64,000 bases of DNA. Origin: Onthophagus taurus (Eukaryota; Arthropoda; Insecta; Coleoptera; Scarabaeidae). The translations under genes and the position numbers were made by a program. The stretch's first letter is position 1. Each line of letters opens with the position of its first letter. Shown in pieces: positions 1-12,423 of the stretch. The stretch lies in NCBI RefSeq assembly GCF_036711975.1, contig NC_091968.1, forward strand, positions 22,692,001-22,756,000. The letters are read 5' to 3'. The notes below the pieces were generated by a model. The model ran no database searches. It saw only the letters and a program-made list of their open reading frames with translations, and was not told the DNA's origin.

Positions 1-3000
1 GCAACCGGCGATGATTTTTTCATGGAATGGGATAAATGTTAAATCGAGGAAAGTGTTGATAAAAATCGTTTGGGCTGGTTCATCCTAAAAAATATTATAA
101 TAATATATAATTTATATTGTTTAATTGATTTTATACTTCGTTTAAAATGTAAATTCTTAATTGCCCGCTATTTGTGTAACTAAAAAACATCTCTTTTCGA
201 TTTGGGGAAAATTGCACTTTAACAATTTCACTTTCGTGGGGCTCGAAATATTTATAAACCGGATCTGATATTGGTACTTCTTTAGTACTTCCTAAAAATT
301 AAAAAAATGATTTAAAATAAATTTTTTATTAAATTGATGTAGAAAAAACCTTTTAAAGGCACAGTTCCCAATAAAGAACATTGCACTAATAATCCTCCTT
401 CAACCCCAACGATGAACATATCTCTAATGTAGGGGGAAAAATCGAATGTAATAACCCCTCTTTCAATTTTTTTTGCTATCTCTTCCGGTACTTGTAATAA
501 TCTTGGTGATTTTGGTAAAATCGGCGATTTTATTTTGTACCTAAAATAATTAAAAAAATCTTCTCTTTGAATAGGCCCCGTTTTGTAATCCCAAATTTAG
601 GACCCAAAGCATCCCTTTGCTTTGACCAACACCGCAAACATACCAAATTTACAGGATCAAATCCCACCCTAAAAATGGCGTCATCTACGGATAACCGGGT
701 AAGAAAACCCGATGGTACTTTCTACCAGAGATCCGGGGACCTTCCTCAGGATAAATTTGAGCCATAAAGACCCTGTATGTAATCCCGAATGCCAGGTTCA
801 AGAGAAGACTTAGGCAACTTTTTATACATCGACCTTTTAAGCTCGCATCTCCAAGATAATGGCAGAAAGAATCGACTTTTTAAGCGATTTATTCTCGTAT
901 TTAGAATTATTTTAAAATTTCTTTTTGATTTTACCCCATTTAAAAAGCTTGTTTGATTTAATTCTTAAAAGTAATTCTTACTTGTGTTTAATTTCTAATT
1001 CGGAGTTAAAATTCCACAAACATAAACAACCGTCTAAACTCGAAGAAGCCAAAATCACGATTTTTGGGTCATCTAAATCGGAAATCCAAGAAAGTTGGGT
1101 TATATTTTCTTCGTGAGCTTGGATTTTCACTATAACATTATCGTCGTCATCGTTTTGGATGTTCCAAATGATTATTGCACCTAATTAAAATTAAAATTTA
1201 TTTTAAATTTAAAAATTAATTATTATATTATACCAGTATAAGTTCCGGCTGCTATAATAAACGGTAAATTAGGATGGAAATTAATTACGGAAACACAAGT
1301 CTCAGCTACTAATTTTTTTGTGGGTGTTTCCGAGAATTGCTCGAAACTAAAAAATTCAAAATTTATTAATAAAATAATTTAATTAAAAAAAAATCTGGAT
1401 AATTCAAGAATCATGTCGCTTAAAAATCGACAATTTTAATAAGATATAGATAATATAAATAGAAAATGATATATGGATAGTATAGATATAGGTGAGTAAG
1501 TTAAAAATTTTGCAAGCATAAAAGCAAGACGAGTAAATATTTTATAATGATATGTGTTAAGTTATTTTAACATAAATTTTATAATTTACTTAATAAAGAA
1601 TATTTCTTATATATTTTCCTTGTTTAACTTTTTTGAGTACTAACCATATATTTCCGCAGCACATTTGGTTTAACGACTAAAATGTCGTTGTTAACCATCT
1701 ATAAACTGCAGATAACCTAAAATGGGGTAGATCTTTAACTTATTGGTTCCTGAATGCTAGATACTGCTAGTAAAAGACTAAAAACTGCTTGGAAAGAGGA
1801 AATACTATTTCAAAAAGTTACCTACTGATTCTAAAATGCTAGATACTGCAGAAAAAACCACAACTTACTTGGAAAAGACTAAATACTGTTTTCAAAATAA
1901 TACCTATTGCTTCCAGAACGCTAAACACTGCTGTTAAAAATTTTGACCTACTTGGACAAGAATACTGCTTCCAAGATCACTTATTGCTTTCAAAGACTTT
2001 AATAATTGTTTGGAAAAGTGATATGCTTTCCAAAAAGCTGCCTAGAATGTTAGATACTGTTGGAAAAGACTAATAACTACTTGGAAAAAAGAGATCTGCT
2101 TTCCAAAAAAGGTATCTACTGCTTCGAAAATGTTAGATACTGGTGGAAACGATTACAATCTGCTTAGAGAAGACTAGATAGTGCTAACAAACAACTACTT
2201 ACTGATTGGAAAGATGAGATACTGCATCCATAAAACTACTTACTGCTTTCAGAGCGTATACTACCAGAAAAGATTACGACCTGCTTGGGGAAGACTAAAT
2301 ACTGCTGGAAGAAACTATTATCTGCTTGGAAAGACAAGATATTGTTTCCAAAAGACTATTAACTACTTTCAATGTGCTAAATATTAACTAATTGCTTGAA
2401 GAAAGCTAAATATTGTTGGCAAAAACTATTTAATGCTATCAGAAGACTATATACTGCTGCCAAAACACTACTAAGTGCTTGGATATTACAATACTGCTGG
2501 CTGAAGACTATTTACTGAAAGTATTCTTCTGTTGAGTGATATCTTTCTGTGTTTACAGATTTAAAAATTGCTGCTACAACACTCGATTCTTTGTCACCCA
2601 CATGCGACATAACTTTTTAGACATTCGGATCAACATAATTTACTGATTTATTTCAGAATTTGTATAGAAATTCCATGTTGAGTTAGGTTAACTAACATTT
2701 AAATCAGTGAGAATGTCGGGTTGGGCATGGAGCAGAGGGTGGGTTGTTAATTCCAGGTTAGGTTAGCCGTGCGTCTTCAGACGGAGATTACATTAAACCC
2801 GATACTTTCTAGTTCTATGTCTAGTGTTAGTTTTACACTAGCACTATCACTAGAATTAACACAAGACCTAGAACTAGAATCATTCGGGCTTAGCCGTCTT
2901 GAAAGATGTGCGGCTAAATCCGAATGTTAATTCTCGGTCTAGTGTTAGTTCTAGTATTGCAGTAGCACTATTACTAGAAGTAACACAAGACCTAGAACTA

Positions 3001-6000
3001 GAATCATTCGGTTTAGACGTCATGAGAGACGCGGGGCTAAATCGGAATGTTTCTTGTTCCAGGTCTAGTGTTAGTTCTAGTTTTAAATGTATTTAGCGTT
3101 AGATAATAAAATGTATACAGGTGTCCCGAAACTCAACGTTAAGCGGGCACCGGATGAGAGGCCAACCCATACCTGTTCTGGTAAAAATAAGAAAACAATT
3201 CTATGTCTCTTAGTTAAGTGGTAATAGACATATTTTTGAAAATGTTAAAAATCGTTCCCGTACATCTTATCTTTAGGTACTACGGTCAGAAATGTTCGCA
3301 ATTTAATAGTGATTTTTTTAATAATGTATTCCTAATGAACCATGCTACTATAACAATCACAAATCGAACAACAAAAGTCGTTAGTTTTGTAAAAAAAAGT
3401 ATTAGTTTGATTGAGTTAAGGTTGAAAGAATTTATGTCTATTAAGTTTGACACACGATTTCTAAACAAAGGAGTAGTACAACACCCTTGGCAAGTTATTT
3501 TAAAAGATGGCCTGTTTAGTCAAGATTGGTATAACACTTGCTATTTTTCTTTTCCTAAAAAATATGATTGCCTGTTTTTCTACAAAAAACGCGTTATTTA
3601 AAAAATTCATACGTTCGTATGTTATTTGTATTTCCTCTAAATTGATTTAACAACTTTGTTAGAAGATGTGCCACTCAATATCTACAGAGAAATGTGGTTT
3701 CGACAAGATGGTTGCCCAGCTCATTATGCTTGTCCTGTATGGTATTGCATGCAGAATACCCAGCAAGATGGATTGGGTGTCTCTGGGTCTAAATCCCTTT
3801 GATTTTCTTGTTAGGATTGCATAAAAGAAACAGTGTATTAAAAACCGATTGAAAATCTTGCCGAACTGAGCACAACCGAACACAATATTTATACAACAGC
3901 AGAAGAAATAAATGCAAAGAAATTTGCACAACTAGTAAAAAGATCTTTTCTGTGACGATGCAGAGCTTGTATTAGTGCCGACGGCAAATAATTTTAGCAT
4001 TTGCCTTAGTTTTAAGAAAATACTGCTATAAAATTAATAAAAAATAAATTTGTTTGTTTAACTTTGTCTTTAGATTAACCTTATTTGAAAGAGTCTTTTT
4101 GCAAGACATAAGGGCCAGTTAATATCTACGAACATTTTGTAGTTCGTAGATATTAACTGGCACATCTTCTAATAAAGTTAAGAGGAAATAAAAAGTAAAT
4201 ACAACTAACATACAAAAGTATGAATTTTTTAAATAACGTGTTTTTTGCAGAAAAACAGGCAATAATATTTTTTATGACAAGAAAAATAGCAAGTGTTGTA
4301 CCATTTTGGAAACTTGACTAAACAGGCCATCTTTTAAAATTACTTGCCAAGGGTGTTGTACTACTCCTTTTTTTAGAAATCGTGTGTCAATCTTGATAAA
4401 CATAAATTCTTTCAACCTTAACTCAATCAAATTAATATATTTTTTTGCAAAACTAACGACTTGTTTCATTCAATCATAAGCTAAATTTGTTTCAAAACGC
4501 AACATTCAATAACACCAACCTCAACGACGTCTAAGCGCTTAGAATTGATCCTGAACTTTCTGGAAACAGTTACCATATTCTAAATGTACTGCATCTTTTT
4601 CTGCCAACTTGCATAATTTTATGTGAACACTCAAAACTGAGTCTGATGCGTTTTAGTATTTGCCAAAAGATGTAATAATGCAAATGGAATAGGTTTCAAA
4701 ACGCATTACACCAGAATCTTTCAGAACCTATTGTAAGTATGACAATAGAATAAAGTCCAACCTCAACGATGTCTAAATACTCAGAACTGATTCTCTACTT
4801 TCTGGAATTAGTTACCTAATATGTGTTACATCTTTTTCAACCAACTTGCAGAATGTGTAGAAGAATGTGTATGCTAATCTCTCAACATTTTAATCAATGT
4901 TTTACGGAAATAATAAGCAATAATACGCAGGTCTAGCCTTTTTGTGAAAAATATTAATCGTAATAACTATCTTTCGTGTTCAGATGCATGGCTAAACCCG
5001 ATACTTTCTAGTTCTAGTATTAGTTCTAGTTTTACACTAGCACTATCACTAGAACTAACACAAGACATAAAACTAGAATCATTCGGGTTTAGCCGTCTTA
5101 AAAGACGTGGGGCTAAATCCGAATATTTCTAGTTTTCGGTCTAGTGTTAGTTCTAGTATTAACACAGAGTCTATTGACACACAATCTATCTAACGACAGG
5201 TAGTCAGTCATTATGCATCGAAAGCCTAAGAAACAAGGTGTTTCATCCCAAAATATACGTTGTAATCTCACCTAAAATAGCGAAAATAACTTTACTTTTA
5301 AGTTTATAAAATTGATTTGCTATAAAATAAACAATTTGTAGGTTGTAGGTGACGTCACGTTTTGTAACAATCGCAATTTTAACGTGTTTTTTGGGTCATT
5401 TCAAATAGATTTTTTAAGCAACATGATTCGTGAATTTTTCCAAAAATCTCAATTACCGATCAAATGTAAATAAAGAAACCAAACCGGGGTGATAACACCA
5501 TATCTTATGACAATAATTACAAGAAATAGCTAAAGTATTTCCCGTGGAATTCCATGATAAAGAAGAAACACGGGGGATCTAAAATAAACCCACAAATAAA
5601 TGCGTTTAACTAAAACAAATTTTACTTCTCCAGAATTATCTTGTCCTGCAATAACTTTTAACGACTGTAAAAGTTTAACACTTGGTTTCTCATAATTCTT
5701 ATCCAATCGATAATTTTTAAAAGCCTGAGAATGAATCGTTTCATTTAATTCCTTAGAAACAGTGGGGTAAATCTTATTTAACCATTTCGAAAGGCGCTCC
5801 ATATCGACTTCACACGTTGCGGGGATTTCAAACATATCAGTTTGAGTCTAAAAGTATCAAAAATAATCCAAACAATAACAATTAAAAAATTAAATAAATA
5901 CCTCCGATGTAACTTTAGGTTGTGTTGTTGTTCCGATTTCATGCGAGACATAATTCGTTTGCGAACTATTAACTTCATAAACTCTGTTGGGAATTAAATT

Positions 6001-6147
6001 CAAATAATTAATTAATAATTTTGAGGGTATAACTTACTTTGTAACTTTCCAAATCGACTCAAAACCGACGCATTCGCAATCTTGAGTTGAAAACATCTTC
6101 GAGTGACGTTTATTTTGTTGTAATTTAAATGTCGAGTTGGTTGTCAT
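1..6147 (-). CDS. DYNC2I2: Dynein-2 intermediate chain (WDR34/DYNC2I2-like), 3' part beyond left edge
   Basis: WD-repeat intermediate chain of cytoplasmic dynein-2, the retrograde intraflagellar transport motor of cilia. I joined nine exons on the minus strand, all with GT-AG borders and continuous phase: 6147-6038, 5983-5902, 5847-5626, 5578-5457, 1346-1234, 1180-982, 540-350, 291-137 and 84-1 (open). They give about 426 residues before the edge; the human protein has 536. Exon 3 carries TQTD followed by a helical stretch (LSKWLNKIYPTVSKELNETI). Exon 4 has VSSLSWNSTGNTLAIS, the first beta-propeller blade. Exons 5 and 6 have INFHPNLPFIIAAGTYTG and IIIWNIQ, and exons 7 and 8 continue the blades (FIVGVEGG; VQFSPNRKEMFFS). 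Order and wording match WDR34 better than WDR60. Intron 4 (5456-1347) is about 4.1 kb and holds a mariner relic and tandem repeats; intron 3 is under 50 bases. The ATG at 6147 is the first in frame after a non-coding stretch. Confidence 0.86.
1700..2530. repeat. Degenerate minisatellite, 35-45 bp units
   Basis: Inside intron 4 of the WDR34-like gene. Variants of 'actgcttggaaaagactaa' and 'gctagatactgc' recur about twenty times with irregular spacing. No open frame is kept. A short stretch at 48718-48800 (variants of 'aagattagatactgct') looks related. Confidence 0.7.
2745..3100. repeat. CTAG-rich hairpin repeat, locus 1
   Basis: Two imperfect inverted-repeat units made of 'ctagaactagaatcattcgg', 'gtttagccg' and their complements ('ctagttctaggtctagtgtt'). 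Each unit folds into a long hairpin with a short centre such as 'tcttgaaagatgt'. The same unit occurs at 4975-5175, 34365-34700 and 45475-45560. No coding capacity. Confidence 0.75.
3117..4490. mobile_element. Foldback mariner-like relic
   Basis: Starts with CAGGTGTCCCGAAACTC next to TA. Segments 3360-3690 and 4140-4480 are inverted copies of each other (for example 'gtagtacaacacccttggca' against its complement near 4350-4370), so the piece folds back on itself. The middle (about 3660-4000, plus) is a decayed transposase C-terminus with MWFRQDGCPAHYA and CRACI, the mariner/IS630 pattern, broken by several stops. It sits in intron 4 of the WDR34-like gene. The right border is uncertain. Confidence 0.65.
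4496..4870. repeat. Two diverged direct copies (about 230 bp)
   Basis: 'ccaacctcaacga(c/t)gtctaa' and 'ctttctgga(a)' followed by 'gttacc' appear twice in the same order, near 4517 and 4756. Non-coding intronic sequence of unknown origin. Confidence 0.5.
4975..5175. repeat. CTAG-rich hairpin repeat, locus 2
   Basis: Same family as 2745-3100. The left arm reads 'ctagaatcattcgggtttag', the centre is 'tcttaaaagacgtgg', and a decayed complementary arm follows. Confidence 0.7.
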
Positions 6148-7810
6148 GGTGATTCAATCGGTAAAGAAGATTTGTTAAGGCGTTAATTTAATCAAAAGTT
6201 AGTAAACTTAAAATTTATTATCCGAATTGTATTATTTATTATTTTAGTTCAATACAACATTTCGCAAATTTTAATAATTATTATTTATACCTTGTCAATA
6301 ATATCGAATGTTTGTATTTAGTCAACAAAAGATGGCGCTAGTGTGAAGTTAGAAATGTAAGTTCGTAAACGTGTTTTAAAAGGTTAAGAATATAAAGTTT
6401 TTTGTAATTAATTTATCATTGATTGAATTGAAAAGTAATAATAATTAAAAATAGCAATAAATTAATTTTAAAAAGAATATAAGATTTTTTATTAGTTTAG
6501 AATTACTCCAATAGATGGCTCTCGGTTATAAATTTTTTAACTGTCAATTAGAAATGTCATTTGAAAAGTGTTAATATTATTTTGAAAAGGAATATTATAA
6601 ATAATACAGAGAGGAAAAAGAAGTGATGTGTATATAGATAAAAGGTAATAAATTTAATACACATTTATTACACATTTAAATAGATTGAAATACATTTTTT
6701 TTTTCATAGAGAGTATCACAGAAAGTTGTAAGCATTTCGCGAGTTTGTCGACGTCGTGTTTTTCGTCATGTAAATATATAATATATTAATAATATATCCA
6801 TGTAGAGACTTCTTAGTAATTTTTTTCTATAAATAGTAGATAGTAGACATATACATATACTTTGTATAAATAAATACTTATTTTTTGCATGAAACGAAAC
6901 AGCCCAAAAATTTTGGCACATAAAAGGAGATCACAGTTGCCAAAAATACCTAACGAGTTCTTTAATTTCCTATTAAAAAGATAACTAAACTAAACATACA
7001 AGAAAAACAGAAACTAATTAAGAAAACTCTCTTGATTTCTAACAAGAAAAATTTGAACGGTTCGTATGATTGTACAGATTGTGTGTGTGTGTGTGTCTTT
7101 TTTCCTTAATTTTCTTTTTGAATAGATAGAAAAATATTCAGTGTGGGTTACTTTTTATACATTTAGTTATTAAGTTATTATTTTATTTCTCTTCTTTTGA
7201 GTGTGAAAACATCTTTTATATTTAAGTTAATAATATTATTATCGTTAATATTACATTTAACTACTCGATAGTATGCGTCAATATGGTGTAACAAAAATAT
7301 AATCGGGTATTTCCCTAGCTAAGTAAGAAAAAACGCGTCGTTTTTTATTTTTTGTTGTTCCATAAGACCTCTTGAAGATTTCGTTAAGTTATCCGAGAAT
7401 GCAAATAGATTTATTACATTTCTTATACTTTTAGTTTTTTTTTTTTGGTTTGGCACGGTTTTCCGTTGAAAATGTAACATTATGAAGTGCTTAAAAAGAA
7501 AAATCTATCTACACGAAGTGATATACATTAGATGATACTCTAACACTTGGTCTTTTAATTATTTTTTTTTTAATCAATGATATTTTTTTACATACAACAT
7601 GTAGAGATATATTTCACATTGATTGAGGGATTAATTATTATTATGTAAATAGATAAATATATTACCATATTGTTGGAGTTACGGGAAGTTAAAATAATCA
7701 ATTTAAGTAGGTTAAGCACTGGATCTCGACCATTTTGTGATTTAATGTCGAATAACAACAAAAATATTCCCTATACTCTAAAAATGTATGCATATTCGGT
7801 TTTCTAACGA
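6148..7810. other. Intergenic DNA, no gene recognised
   Basis: Lies upstream of the WDR34-like start. It holds an AGATGGCGCTAG core near 6332, a (GT)n run near 7080-7096 and many A/T runs. No frame longer than about 60 codons and no splice-bounded exon was convincing. Untranslated exons or the promoter of the minus-strand gene may be here, but nothing proves it. Confidence 0.5.
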
Positions 7811-7814
7811 CTTC

Positions 7815-8060
7815 AAAGAAGAAGAGAAAAAAATAGAATTAGAGAAGAAAAGCTACAACAAAAATTATCAAAACAAAGATATGACAATACAGATTCTGTA
7901 AAAATTACAACAAAAATCAAAAATAATGATGAGAAAAATATCGGCTGCGACTTATGTGATAAATGGTTTCACAAAAAATGTACGAAATTTTACAACATGA
8001 TGAAGCTGCTACCAAAAATTATAAGAGTGATTTTTGTTAATTTTGTAGTCAGGTAAAAAA
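7815..8060 (+). pseudogene. PHD-finger-like fragment of a transposon gene
   Basis: A lysine/glutamine-rich stretch is followed by CDLCDKWFHKKC, a CxxC...W.H..C zinc-finger core. The expected closing part (YKSDFC) appears only after a frame change near 8000, and a stop follows. PHD-type fingers are common at the ends of pogo- and LINE-derived insect proteins; which source applies here is not clear. Confidence 0.5.
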
Positions 8061-8159
8061 CAATAACTAATACGTGAATAGAAGTTAAGTTCCTATTTTT
8101 TTAAACAAAATTGTGATTACCTATCAAAAAAGAAAACATTTATTTTATAAATATATGTA

Positions 8160-8815
8160 CAGGTGTCCAAATTTCGATGGGTTTGCAGGGTATCTCAGTT
8201 ATTATGAGAGGTAGAAAGTTGCGGCTTTCGCGAACCTGAGCTACTTTTTTGTGAAACTTACAATGGCGCAAACCAAATTTTCATAGCCCTTTTCGTTTTT
8301 GATATACAGGCAGTGTTTCAAAATTTACGATTTTCAGACACCCCTGTATGTCGGCTATCCGGAAACGTAAAAATGGGTTCTAATAGATTTTTTCACGTAG
8401 AATCCAATGGTGCACGTAGAATTTTTCTAGTAATCAAGGTTTTTGAGTTATAAAGAATTAAGTATTTTAGAAGTTGAGTATTCAGTATTTGAGTTGTGTT
8501 TATAACTCAAAAACCGTGATGACTTGAAAAATTCTACGTGCACCATTGGATTCCACGTGAAAAAATCTATTAGAACCCGTTTTTACTTTTTTACTAAGTT
8601 TCCGGATAGCCGAGATACAGGAGGTGCCTGAAAATCGTAAATTTCAGACACTCCCTGTATATCAAAAACGAAGAGGACTATGAAAATTTGGTTTGCGCCA
8701 TTGTAAGTTTCACAAAAAAGTAGCTCAGGTTCGCGAAAGCCGCAACTTTCTATCTTTCATAATAACTGAGATACCCTGCAAACCCATCGAAATTTGGACA
8801 CCCTGTACAGTGTGT
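8160..8815. mobile_element. Foldback MITE-like element (656 bp)
   Basis: Starts CAGGTGTCCAAATTTCGATG and ends with the complement, CATCGAAATTTGGACACCCTG. The two halves are inverted copies over almost their full length (for example 'gtgcaccattggattc' against 'gaatccaatggtgcac'). TA flanks both ends (8158-8159 and 8816-8817). No open frame. Confidence 0.85.
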
Positions 8816-8817
8816 TA

Positions 8818-8954
8818 ATTAATTATCGTACTCGGCGCCATCATTGCAAGTATGCAACCAATATCACAAATCGCGTATACTACGTATACTTACTGTGATA
8901 TTGGTTGCATACTTGCAATGATTACGTCGAGTACGACGATTAATTAACACACTG
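8818..8954. mobile_element. Palindromic MITE (137 bp)
   Basis: CAGTGTGTTAATTAATTATCG at the left is mirrored by CGATTAATTAACACACTG at the right. Inner arms 'caagtatgcaaccaatatca' pair with their complement. Its left TA target is also the right TA of the preceding element. A second copy lies at 47422-47551. Confidence 0.85.
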
Positions 8955-8960
8955 TATATA

Positions 8961-9375
8961 CAGGTTGTATCAAATGTCTGGAATGTAGCCAATAACTTCG
9001 TCATTTGTGGTTTGAAAGAAAAATGTTTCAAATACAAGTTTCTTTATTAATCGTGGCGCATTTTTTTGCGATATTTGCTCGTTTGCATTGTTTTTTGTTT
9101 CGTTGCTATAGCAACCAACATTGTTATTTTAAATGGGATGCATATATTTTCTTTGCACACTTTGATAGAGGATAAATCCGATATGTTCATCTATGCGATG
9201 AACATATCAAATCATATGGTTGTATAAGAAAAGATTCGAGAAAAAACGCGTTTTCTGAAAATATTAAATCAGCAAATAACAATCAAAGTAGGTGCCGAAA
9301 TAACGCCGTTGACAACTTTAAATGTCAAAAAAATGACAGATTCAACAGTTACGAATAATTAATAATGTATGGGTA
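8961..9375. mobile_element. TA-inserted element, copy 1 of a dispersed family
   Basis: Begins CAGGTTGTATCAAATGTCTGG straight after TA. It matches 35426-35800 over several hundred bases ('tttcaaatacaagtttcttt', 'caaccaacattgttatttta'). Non-coding. The right border is not clearly defined. Confidence 0.6.
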
Positions 9376-10318
9376 CAGTAACACACATTTGGATCGTTTA
9401 TTTTGAAAGTGGTGTAAGTCCATTTTTGAAAAAAATGAGATATTATGTAATTCATGCTTAATTTAAAGTAAATTTTTTGTGTATTACTAGTCCGTGTTTA
9501 ATTTCTTAAAAAATTCCTCTGTTTTGTACAATTTAAGATTGTACAATTGTCCAATTGACAGAGGTAAGTGGCTTAGTTGATGGTTGTCGATCAGTAGCCT
9601 GTTAATGTGTCATATTACGTGTCAAGAGTTAGTAGTTTAGGTTACTTATTGTATTTTTTTCCTAAAATGGATAACTTCAGATTAACATCAGATAGTGATA
9701 TAGGTAAGAACAAATGGTAAATCAATATTATTTTATGACAATTGAAAATATTTATTTTATTTAATTTTAAATAAATTCACCCAGAAATAAAGCCCATGAA
9801 TATAAATAGAAGAATAATCTTATGAGATGAGGATATTGTTACTGAGAACTTAGATTCTGCAGAACAAAATAAAAGAAAATATATGCAACAAATAAACAAA
9901 ATTAAGCGAAATACTGGACAAAAGTACTATACAAAAAGAGGAAAACTCATTCCAGCAAAAAAACTTGAATCCAAAAATTGTAATTGTTCGAAGAAATGCA
10001 TAGAACGTATTAATGGAACACAACGTATAGAAATTTTTGATAAGTTCTGGAATATAGGTGATTTTAATAAGCAAAATGTATTTCTTTATTGTAATTTTCA
10101 ACGTGAAACTGTCAATAGAAGAAGGCCTAGAAATAATTCGGGCACTATGAGGGCATATGCTTATAAATTTTACCTGGTCACTTCTGGTGGAAATATTTTA
10201 GTATGTAAGAAATTTTTCATTGATACTTTCCAAATATCTACTGGACGAATTGATCGTATCCTAAAAGCGCATGAGAATATTCCGAAAAACATGCGTGGAA
10301 AAATGGATGGCTCTAGTA

Positions 10319-12423
10319 CAGGGGTGGGCAAAGTTTAATATTCAATGATCGACGTAAATGTTAGCTGGTTAATGGCGATCGACATTTTCAGAAATAGGAA
10401 AAAAATAACGCATTGAATGGTAATTAAATTATTTATTCATGTCAATATACAGGGTGTCTCACGTAACTGGTTCATTAGAACTTTTTTAGGTTCCGGTATT
10501 CGTACAGTTTTAACTTTCGATCTAAAATATTTTCAAGATGGCTGTCACTTCCGGTCTACCGGAAGTAGACCATAACTTCGTTATTTTAAATGGAATGCTA
10601 TAGTTTTTATTACACCTTTTAATTGTACGTAAAAAAAATATGTTGACTTTCATAACAGTTATTGGTACCTAGCGTTTTTCGTTTTCGAGGTATTTTGATT
10701 TTAAGATTTTTTTGGCAAATTTCACCATGCTCTTTAAAACCCTATATCCCAGCCAACGTTCATTCAAAAAAGCTCTAAATTGGCACGATTACTCTTCAGA
10801 TGCTGTCAAATAGATTGTCATATATTGTATCAGAATATCTTATACAGGATGGTCAAAAATTGGATTACCGTTTCTCCATATTCAATGGGGAGAAAGTCGA
10901 AAATTTTAAATGGAACGCCCTATTTTTTATTAGCCTACACGAAAGGGAATTTAATTCTCTACAATTTATCTATAAACATTTCTATACCTATTTATTGTAG
11001 TTTCTCTCATATTCGTAAATTTATGCAAAACATGCAGGAAACCGTTTGTATTTTTATTAGAAGGCCATGACATTTTGACAGTTTTTTGTTTAATTTATTT
11101 CTATTGTTATTTGTACTATTAACTACGATTGATAATCTTTTAGTTTACTAGCTTTTACTTACCAAAAATAATAAACAGAAGATCAAATAAATGAAACTAT
11201 TAAAACAAAAAGTTAATGATAAAAATTAGATTTCAATAAAAATATAAATTTATAATACAAATTTGTTATAAAATTGAATTTGGAAATGCAATAAAACACG
11301 ATAAAATATTTATTTCGTTGTCTTCATCACTGGTGACCGGAAATATGCAATTTCTTTTTGTCTCGATATATCCAGAACTAAGAACTTCTTTATCAATTTT
11401 TTGAAATTTGTCCTTGTGATGGGCGTTAGATTTGTTAGGCATCTCTCATTAAGTGTTCGTCGTACACGTCCTGTCCAAAAGTTTATTACATTCGCCATCA
11501 ATACAAAATAAATTTCAAATATCGGCGTTGGAATAATTTACCATGATGTTCAATGACTTACACCCGTCGTCAAATGTAACTAATGACAACAATAATACAA
11601 ACATGGACCAAAAACTGTCAAAATTCCATAGCTTTCTAATAAAAAAACCTGGATTTTGTGCATGTTTTAATAAATTTCGTAATATGAGACAAATTACAAT
11701 AAATAGGTATGGGAATGTTTATAGATAATTTGTAGAGAGTTAAATTCTCTTCCTGATAGGCTAAAAAAATATGGGGCGTTCCATTTAAAATTTTCGACTT
11801 TCTCGCCATTGAATATGGAGAAACAGTAATTCAATTTTTGACCAGCCTGTATAAGATACTCCGATACAACAAATGACAATCTATTTGACAACATCTGAAG
11901 AGTAATCGTGCCAACGTAGATCTTTTTTGAATGAACGTTAGCTGAGATATGAAGTTTTAAAAAGCATGTTGAAATTTACCAAAAAAAGCTTAAAACCAAA
12001 ATAACTCGAAAACGAAAAACGCTAGGTACCAATAACTTTTATCAAAGTCAACCTATTTTTTTATGTACAATTAAACGGTGTAATAAAAACTATAGCATTC
12101 CATTTAAAATAGCGAAGTTATGGTCTACTTCCGGTAGACCGAAAGTGGCGGCCATCTTGAAAATATTTTAGATCGAAAGTTCTGAATGAACAACCCATGC
12201 TACCAAAATTTCAAATCTCTACGAATAGTGGAACCTGAAAAAGTTCTAACGAATCAGTTACGTGAGACACCCTGTATATAATTCATTTTTTGGATGTGGA
12301 CGCATAGTATTCCATTTTATCACTGAGTTTATTAAAATTGGGTTTATATTCACTAAATAGTATTTGAAAAACTTTTGTGATCTCCTGCCGATCTCTTCGC
12401 GATCGACTGTTTGCCCACCTCTG
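10319..12423. mobile_element. hAT-like non-autonomous element with 8-bp target duplication
   Basis: Ends are CAGGGGTGGGCAAA and TTTGCCCACCTCTG, a typical hAT inverted repeat. The 8-bp CTCTAGTA is present at 10311-10318 and again at 12424-12431. The insertion interrupts a transposase frame that continues exactly after the second copy of CTCTAGTA. No hAT transposase is present. Most of its length is the foldback element at 10450-12274. Confidence 0.88.
10450..12274. mobile_element. Large foldback element (1.8 kb), nested in the hAT-like element
   Basis: CAGGGTGTCTCACGTAACTG at the left and its complement at the right, flanked by TA (10448-10449 and 12275-12276). The arms pair over about 600 bp each. 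The central 580 bp (about 11060-11640) is unpaired and has a 63-codon minus frame (11310-11501) that I do not recognise. A broken copy of one arm lies at 21785-22026. Confidence 0.85.

Noticed and set aside
7080-7096. (GT)n run as a possible regulatory Z-DNA element
   Set aside because: Only about eight units; a common microsatellite with no further support.
10780-11070. 96-codon plus frame in the foldback arm
   Set aside because: The arm is present in inverted copy at 11694-11894 and again at 21794-21988, with different stops. It is repeat sequence, not a conserved protein.
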